Below are positions 51,755 through 55,773 of a DNA stretch of 55,773 nucleotides, piece by piece. Source of the stretch: Desulfobacteraceae bacterium. GTDB taxonomy: Bacteria; Desulfobacterota; Desulfobacteria; Desulfobacterales; Desulfosalsimonadaceae. Within the stretch, counting starts at the first letter, position 1, and each line of letters begins with the position of its first letter. The DNA is taken from NCBI GenBank assembly GCA_011389515.1, contig JAABUA010000016.1:1-55773 (forward strand), given 5' to 3'. Position numbers and translations under genes: made by a program. The notes under the pieces were generated by a model that saw only the letters and a list, made by a program, of their open reading frames with translations, made no database searches and was not told where the DNA came from.

Positions 51755-52076
51755 AATGACCGCCAGGCTGCGGGAAAAAAAGGTAAGCGGTGTTATTCTC
51801 ACATCGTCGTGAGGGACCTGTAATCGTTGCGGAGCAACGATCTGCCGGATTATCGAAGAGGCGGGCATCCCTGTGGCCATGATATCGTCTATCCCGCCGG
51901 TGCCGGAGATGATGGGGGTGCCGCGGATTGTACCGGGAAGCTCCATCACCTGTGTGTTAGGCAACCCTGAATTTCCGACCAGCCAGGAAAAAGCCCTTCG
52001 TCGAAGGATTGTTTCCAAGGCTCTGGAAGCCCTGGAAACTCCCGTCACTGAAACAACCTATTTTCAGGCGGCATAA
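51735..52076 (+). pseudogene. grdB: GrdB C-terminal part with selenocysteine codon
   Basis: Frame: EQFAVEMTARLREKKVSGVI, LTSS, TGA (51810-51812), GTCNRCGATICRIIEEAGIP and on to the natural end ETPVTETTYFQAA. Sec-GTCNRC is the UxxCxxC motif of GrdB, so the TGA is a former or actual Sec codon. The frame is shifted relative to the N-terminal part and about 100 residues between them are missing. No start codon of its own. Confidence 0.8.
51812..51841 (+). promoter_or_regulatory. Candidate bacterial SECIS hairpin of grdB
   Basis: ATCGTTGC (51823-51830), loop GGA, GCAACGAT (51834-51841): a perfect 8-bp stem that starts 11 bases after the UGA, the usual distance for a SelB-binding SECIS in bacteria. 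The same bases encode the RCG of the UxxCxxC motif. Confidence 0.6.
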
Positions 52077-52341
52077 ATCATGTAAAACATCAACCAAGAT
52101 ATGTAGTTCAGGGGCAAGTGTGCTTGGGCTCGATTAATATAGCGAGGTCGTGCAGGGCTGGGGACCTTCTTCAATGTAGATCGTAATAATCCAAAATTTT
52201 TTCATTATGTTATTCTTTCAAGAAAAAATATCATCCCACCTTCCTCTTCTCTTTTACCCTTGGCACGTGCTAACCTGATCCCTTGTTTCGGATGTATTCA
52301 ATCATCGGGATTTCAAGAAAAAAGGTCCGGAGGCCTTTGTT
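52077..52341. other. Gap after the grd cluster
   Basis: About 265 bases, AT-rich, without gene, clear terminator or repeat. Confidence 0.4.
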
Positions 52342-52692
52342 TCACCTATAAGGTCCTGCTTCTTCAGTTTCATTAAAGATAGCCCGTTCGTTATTGGTGC
52401 CTGGCCGTGATTTAAAATGATCCCCCGGTTCGATGTTGGTACCAGGCCGTGGTTGAAAATGATCCCCCGGCTCGATTTTGGGTGCGGACCGGGGCTTAGA
52501 TTTTTTGACGGTTTTCGGGTCGGTGATAACAGAGTCAATGACGATGATTCCTGCTTTGTCTCCTTCTTCTCCGCTGGTAGCTGACTGTGGGGCTGTCGCC
52601 GGAAGACGCTGCTGTGCGCAGACAGCACTGACGGATATAAAAAAGATCCCGCTGACAAAAATGACGAACAGATATCTACTGATCTTCATCAT
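52342..52692 (-). CDS. Small exported protein with two tandem 14-residue repeats
   Basis: 116 residues, AGGAGG eight bases before the ATG. The signal peptide is clear (YLFVIFVSGIFFISVSAVCA, cleaved before QQR). The mature protein is proline- and charge-rich and contains IEPGDHFQPRPGTN followed by IEPGDHFKSRPGTN. No family recognised. It is 167 bases downstream of another small exported protein on the same strand, so the two may have been one operon. Confidence 0.65.
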   Translation of the reverse strand: MMKISRYLFVIFVSGIFFISVSAVCAQQRLPATAPQSATSGEEGDKAGIIVIDSVITDPKTVKKSKPRSAPKIEPGDHFQPRPGTNIEPGDHFKSRPGTNNERAIFNETEEAGPYR

Positions 52693-52726
52693 AAGAACAA
52701 CCTCCTGTACTGTTAAAGTTCCCTTG

Positions 52727-52859
52727 TTAACGCCCCATTATCCCCTGCAGACTTTCCGGTATGCCTTGCATCTCATTTCCATCGCCGCTGTCCTTGCCCC
52801 GGCTCGGACGCCATCTCCTGCATCATACTGCGCATCATCTCTTCCCTGGAGCCGGTCTG
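52727..52859 (-). pseudogene. Former C-terminal extension of the DUF4412-like protein
   Basis: After the TAG stop of the upstream gene the same frame continues QTGSREEMMRSMMQEMASEP and GQGQRRW to a TGA. The next frame then gives GNEMQGIPESLQGIMGR and a stop at 52727. The helical, methionine-rich content looks like genuine protein, so one nonsense change and one frameshift seem to have shortened the gene. Confidence 0.45.
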
Positions 52860-53483
52860 CTATCCACCCTGCGGCTTTCCGGCGGGCATGCCGAAAACGG
52901 GGATATCCATTTTGCTATAGCCTGACGGTGGCACAAACAGGCTGGCAGGCTGACGCCCTTCTTTGATGTTGGTAAGCTCAAAACGAGCATCCTCATCATC
53001 GCTGCGAATAACGGTCTGCAACTTGGTGTCGTACCACACGGTCTTGGTACCCTGATCGGCGCTTATACAAGTCCATTTTTCCGTACTGCGTCCATTCACC
53101 GTTTCGCTGCCACTGCGCGTCGCGCGGGTGTCCGCTGGACAAGGGGTACCAAACTGGCCGAGGTCATCCATGCCCAGGTCGCCGGAATCGATGGCAGTCT
53201 CCATATACATCCGCACCGATTCGATGAGGTTCCATGCGACCATCTGCTTGAAGTTATAAATCACCACAAAAGGCTCACCGCCGGCCATTCCTTCCAGCCG
53301 GATCCCTTCCCCTGAAACATAGTATTTTCCACTTTCCTGACGCTCGCCATCCTCATAATTTGACCAGTCTGCAGCAAAAGGCACCGGGGCGCCCTTCAGC
53401 TGGGCGTACAGGGGCAGGCTCAATAATAAAACAGCACCACACCCGAGCACTGCAGCCATCACTAACAACTGAATAATTTTCAT
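52860..53483 (-). CDS. Exported DUF4412-like (LolA-fold) protein
   Basis: 207 residues with a signal peptide (residues 1-27, LLLSLPLYAQ). The mature part has the beta-strand order expected of LolA-like/DUF4412 proteins: ESGKYYVSGEGIRLEGMAGG, EPFVVIYNFKQMVAWNLIES, NGRSTEKWTCISADQGTKTVW, YDTKLQTVIRSDDEDARFEL. Such proteins sense or carry lipophilic molecules in the periplasm. Two cysteines (C114 region and CISAD) may form a disulfide. The natural C-terminus seems to have been longer (52727-52859). Confidence 0.68.
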   Translation of the reverse strand: MKIIQLLVMAAVLGCGAVLLLSLPLYAQLKGAPVPFAADWSNYEDGERQESGKYYVSGEGIRLEGMAGGEPFVVIYNFKQMVAWNLIESVRMYMETAIDSGDLGMDDLGQFGTPCPADTRATRSGSETVNGRSTEKWTCISADQGTKTVWYDTKLQTVIRSDDEDARFELTNIKEGRQPASLFVPPSGYSKMDIPVFGMPAGKPQGG

Positions 53484-53561
53484 GACGTTACTCCCTCATT
53501 GAATAAGTTTCAGGCGATTTTTCCAACTGGTTCGGTGACATACAAAAAACGCAAACAGCAG

Positions 53562-53696
53562 TTACCGTGTTTGAACCGGAACCAGCCGGACGGTGAAGCG
53601 GATCAACTCTCCGCCCTGAATATCGACAGTCCGCTGATAGGTGATGTAGCCATCGGCGGGCACGTCGATCTGGTGTTCCCCCTGCAATAGTCAGGA
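53562..53696 (-). pseudogene. PEGA-domain C-terminal fragment
   Basis: QGEHQIDVPADGYITYQRTV followed by DIQGGELIRFTVRLVPV is a typical PEGA repeat end (GEHxIxVxxxGYxxYxxxVxVxxGExxxxxVxL). The frame begins right after a stop codon and has no start. A relic of an envelope protein, upstream of and parallel to the DUF4412-like gene. Confidence 0.5.
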
Positions 53697-53892
53697 ATTA
53701 GGCAATGCTTTTCATGACTAATTGTATCTCAGAAATTGGATTGTATGTCAAGTTTTTACAGGTACTTTATGTTGTAGTCGGTTACATGAGCCTTTACATG
53801 GGGGTAGAAACAAGACTTGCCGAATGGGAAAAAATTACGACGAGGAAAAAGAGCGCATAGCGGGAACTAAGGGTGGTAGGAAAAGTGAGACG

Positions 53893-54118
53893 TCAGGCAT
53901 TGGACACCCGATTCATTGCTCCCTTATCAGCCAGGTCCCCTTGCTGTAATATGGGCGGGGTCAGCTCGTGTGAAAGATTCCGGGATTTTTCAATCGACTC
54001 TTTCAGCCTTGATTCTACATTCTTCAGTAACTCAATGGACGGATGTATCCATGCGCTGGCCAGGAGCTGCTGTAGCTCCTCATGAAAAAGGCCGGCGATC
54101 CTTGGATACTTCAGGCAA
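53893..54118 (-). pseudogene. HisKA_3 histidine kinase fragment
   Basis: An open frame reading LKYPRIAGLFHEELQQLLAS, then SRLKESIEKSRNLSHELTPP and ILQQGDLADKG. It resembles the dimerisation region of HisKA_3 kinases (LHEDLQQLL...SRSLSHELSPPVLHxxDL), including the phospho-acceptor histidine. No ATPase domain remains and the N-terminus meets the end of the transporter gene. Confidence 0.5.
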
Positions 54119-55048
54119 TTATTGCCGCTGCACCACTACCACGCCTCCTGCCACTATAATCAGGCCGATGACGTCTGTTGACTGGAGCGTATCACCGAAT
54201 GCAACCCATGCCATTATCATGGTAACCGGTGGCCCCAAATAAAAAAGGCTTGCCACCCGAGTAGCATCGAGCCGTGAAAGCAGCAGCCACATCAAGGCAT
54301 AAGCTGCCAGGGAGACGCCGAGAATGAGCCACAGCATAGCGCTCATGAACGTCGGTTCCCAGCGGGTCGCTAAACTCTCAAGACCTATTGCGGGGATTGT
54401 TGCTGCCAAAGCAGTAGCCAGACTCTGGTAGAAAAGCGAGATATCCACGGGAAGACGATGGGCGCGGCCGTGCACCTCTATGTACCTTTGAAGCAGACTT
54501 GCCGCCGTTATGCCGACCACAGACCCGAACGGAATAAAGTAACCAAAAACGGATCCAGCATCGTTCAGATTGATCCGAGCGCCCACGGCAATAATAACCC
54601 CGCAAAATCCGACGAACAATCCGAACCAGCGGGCAAGGGGAGTATGTTCTCCCACAATGGGACCGGACAAGGCACCAGTAAGCATCGGCTGGAGAGCCAC
54701 GACAAGGGCAACAATGCCCGCAGGAACGCCCTGTTGCAATGAGAAGAGCACGCAGCCCAACCATACGCCGTGTGCCAGGAACCCGACAAGTAATGCAATG
54801 GAGGCATCGTAAAAGCCCGGCCAACGTAGCCGGCCACTTAGCGCCAGGTAAATTAGAAGAATGCCTGTCAGCGCCCAATAACGCCAAAACAGAAGGGTAA
54901 ACGGACCGGTAAACGGCAGACCATATTCCGCACCGATGAATCCCGAGTTCCAGAGCAGGACGAAACCGACTGCCAGACATGCCGTAGAGGAAACCATAAC
55001 GCGGTATAAGAGTCCTCCTGTCCAGAATTTTAAATCAGCCGTATCCAT
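54119..55048 (-). CDS. EamA/DMT-family transporter
   Basis: 309 residues with ten predicted membrane helices in two EamA halves (FTLLFWRYWALTGILLIYLAL and LQPMLTGALSGPIVGEHTPLARWFGL; second half YFIPFGSVVGITAASLLQRYI to GDTLQSTDVIGLIIVAGGVVVVQ). These are efflux or exchange carriers for metabolites or amino acids. The start is uncertain: no Shine-Dalgarno is seen before the ATG at 55048, and an internal ATG at 54997 is possible. The gene is monocistronic. Confidence 0.87.
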   Translation of the reverse strand: MDTADLKFWTGGLLYRVMVSSTACLAVGFVLLWNSGFIGAEYGLPFTGPFTLLFWRYWALTGILLIYLALSGRLRWPGFYDASIALLVGFLAHGVWLGCVLFSLQQGVPAGIVALVVALQPMLTGALSGPIVGEHTPLARWFGLFVGFCGVIIAVGARINLNDAGSVFGYFIPFGSVVGITAASLLQRYIEVHGRAHRLPVDISLFYQSLATALAATIPAIGLESLATRWEPTFMSAMLWLILGVSLAAYALMWLLLSRLDATRVASLFYLGPPVTMIMAWVAFGDTLQSTDVIGLIIVAGGVVVVQRQ

Positions 55049-55506
55049 TGATGTACAGGGTGTGGGGGGCGAAATGAAATTCCAATATGCACTGGATGCC
55101 TTTACCGCAGCATCTGTCCTTTACAGGCCCATTCTTTGGCCGAGGAAAGTGCCCTTGGCCTCACCTCAACAATGGTATGTTACTCAAATATAAGACCACT
55201 TTTACAAAAAAATTGCAACGTAATGTAAATAATCAGGTAATTGTCAGATTCATGGTGCAAAATTCCGGAGTACCTCTCAATACCATATCCAAGGAAGGCA
55301 TCCTGTACCGGAGAAGTGGGATACAAGTAAGACAGATGCACTTACAAGGGCCTTGTTTTTTAGGCTGGTGAAAGTTTGTCATCAAGCCGAAAGGCTACCT
55401 GCTATTCACCGGCGACCGAGGCGACAAGGTGTTCAAGCCTCTTGCCGAAACCGGGGAAATACGATCGGTAAAAAACCGGGAGGCAAAGTAATGGCCGATT
55501 TCCCGT
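55049..55506. other. Gene-poor gap with a short coding relic
   Basis: No complete gene. At 55374-55491 on the plus strand an open stretch encodes VIKPKGYLLFTGDRGDKVFK and PLAETGEIRSVKNREAK followed by TAA. It reads like the C-terminus of a real protein, but its family is not recognised and no start is present. Confidence 0.4.
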
Positions 55507-55773
55507 TTATTCCGAGGCAGACGGGCCGGCCTCGATGGGCGGGCTTTGGGCCGTATTGCCCGCGGAATCCACCGCCCGAACCGCATAGGAGAACATCTTT
55601 GTTCCGGGGTCTTCCCGGAAGCGGTCATCAAAGTGAAACTTCACGAGGGAGGTCTGGGGACGATGAGGAACGGTCCCGACAATTTCCCCGTCTCGCAGGA
55701 CTTCGTAGCGTTCCACACGATGGGCCCCTGCATACGAGGCGTCCCAGCTCACCCGGACCGCAAGGCGATTCAT
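55507..55773 (-). CDS. C-terminal fibronectin type III-like protein (cut by window edge)
   Basis: At least 88 residues; the frame reaches the last base, so the gene very probably begins beyond the window even though the last codon happens to be ATG. The sequence has FN3 strands and landmarks (VRVSWDASYAGAHRVERYEV, LRDGEIVGTV, FSYAVRAVDSAGNTAQS). Such domains sit at the end of extracellular or periplasmic proteins such as glycosidases and adhesins. The rest of the protein is not visible. Confidence 0.65.
   Translation of the reverse strand: MNRLAVRVSWDASYAGAHRVERYEVLRDGEIVGTVPHRPQTSLVKFHFDDRFREDPGTKMFSYAVRAVDSAGNTAQSPPIEAGPSASE

Overview
The window looks like a piece of a sulfate-reducing Desulfobacterota genome (Desulfobacteraceae/Desulfosarcina-like). 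The evidence is a complete transmembrane Tmc redox complex, Rnf genes whose RnfB is fused to a glutamate-synthase-like flavoprotein, two glycyl-radical enzymes, selenocysteine-containing glycine-reductase proteins, ADP-forming acyl-CoA synthetase and a GEMM-type cyclic-dinucleotide riboswitch. No rRNA, tRNA or CRISPR array was seen. The placement is inferred from gene content, not from a marker gene.

Layout. 1-2.5 kb: end of an rnf operon (RnfA 3' part, RnfB fusion). 2.9-7.1 kb: an RpoH-like sigma factor, a convergent NarL-type regulator/histidine kinase pair and a NifU-like protein. 7.3-11.1 kb: tmcD-C-B-A on the minus strand. 11.4-16 kb: DUF1614 membrane protein and a TetR / activating enzyme / glycyl-radical-enzyme operon, whose enzyme gene carries a large internal deletion plus a frame change. 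16.2-24.5 kb: DUF2889, a secreted protein, DUF2177, then a modified-fatty-acid cluster (chalcone-isomerase-like, GPH symporter, DUF1295, FAD amine oxidase, DUF1365, cyclopropane-synthase-like methyltransferase). 24.6-28.1 kb: OpuC-type quaternary-amine ABC transporter. 28.2-36.1 kb: lipoprotein hydrolase, ADP-forming acyl-CoA synthetase, a PAS/GAF/GGDEF/HD-GYP protein behind a GEMM riboswitch, a TPR protein and an acetoacetate-decarboxylase-like protein. 36.4-46.3 kb: SGNH hydrolase, a pectin-acetylesterase-like fragment, a second glycyl-radical enzyme, a methyltransferase, an internally duplicated lipoprotein with a long Asp/Gly/Thr tract, and a 4-hydroxybutyryl-CoA-dehydratase-like enzyme. 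46.5-55.8 kb: IS and possible intron relics, an AI-2E family transporter, a decayed grd (glycine reductase) cluster with two in-frame UGA (Sec) codons, small secreted proteins, kinase and PEGA fragments, a DMT transporter and a fibronectin-III-like protein at the edge.

The first two thirds are mostly intact anaerobic energy and lipid metabolism: Rnf and Tmc move electrons between ferredoxin/NAD(P)H, periplasmic cytochrome c3 and the membrane, and the fatty-acid cluster alters membrane lipids. From about 36.4 kb onward many genes are visibly broken: a riboswitch half joined to an esterase tail, GrdC truncated, GrdB with an internal deletion, and kinase, PEGA and IS fragments. Small palindromic elements with ends like TAnAAnCnATCTCAAAA are scattered between genes and in one place form the stop codon of a permease.

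Most notable: (i) the riboswitch with a terminator that overlaps it, upstream of a c-di-GMP synthesis/degradation protein; (ii) two selenoprotein reading frames that ordinary ORF calling splits at UGA; (iii) a GrdE homologue that lacks the cysteine from which the pyruvoyl group is made; (iv) the RnfB-flavoprotein fusion; (v) an SCP2-like domain joined to a glycyl-radical enzyme that has lost about 270 residues.
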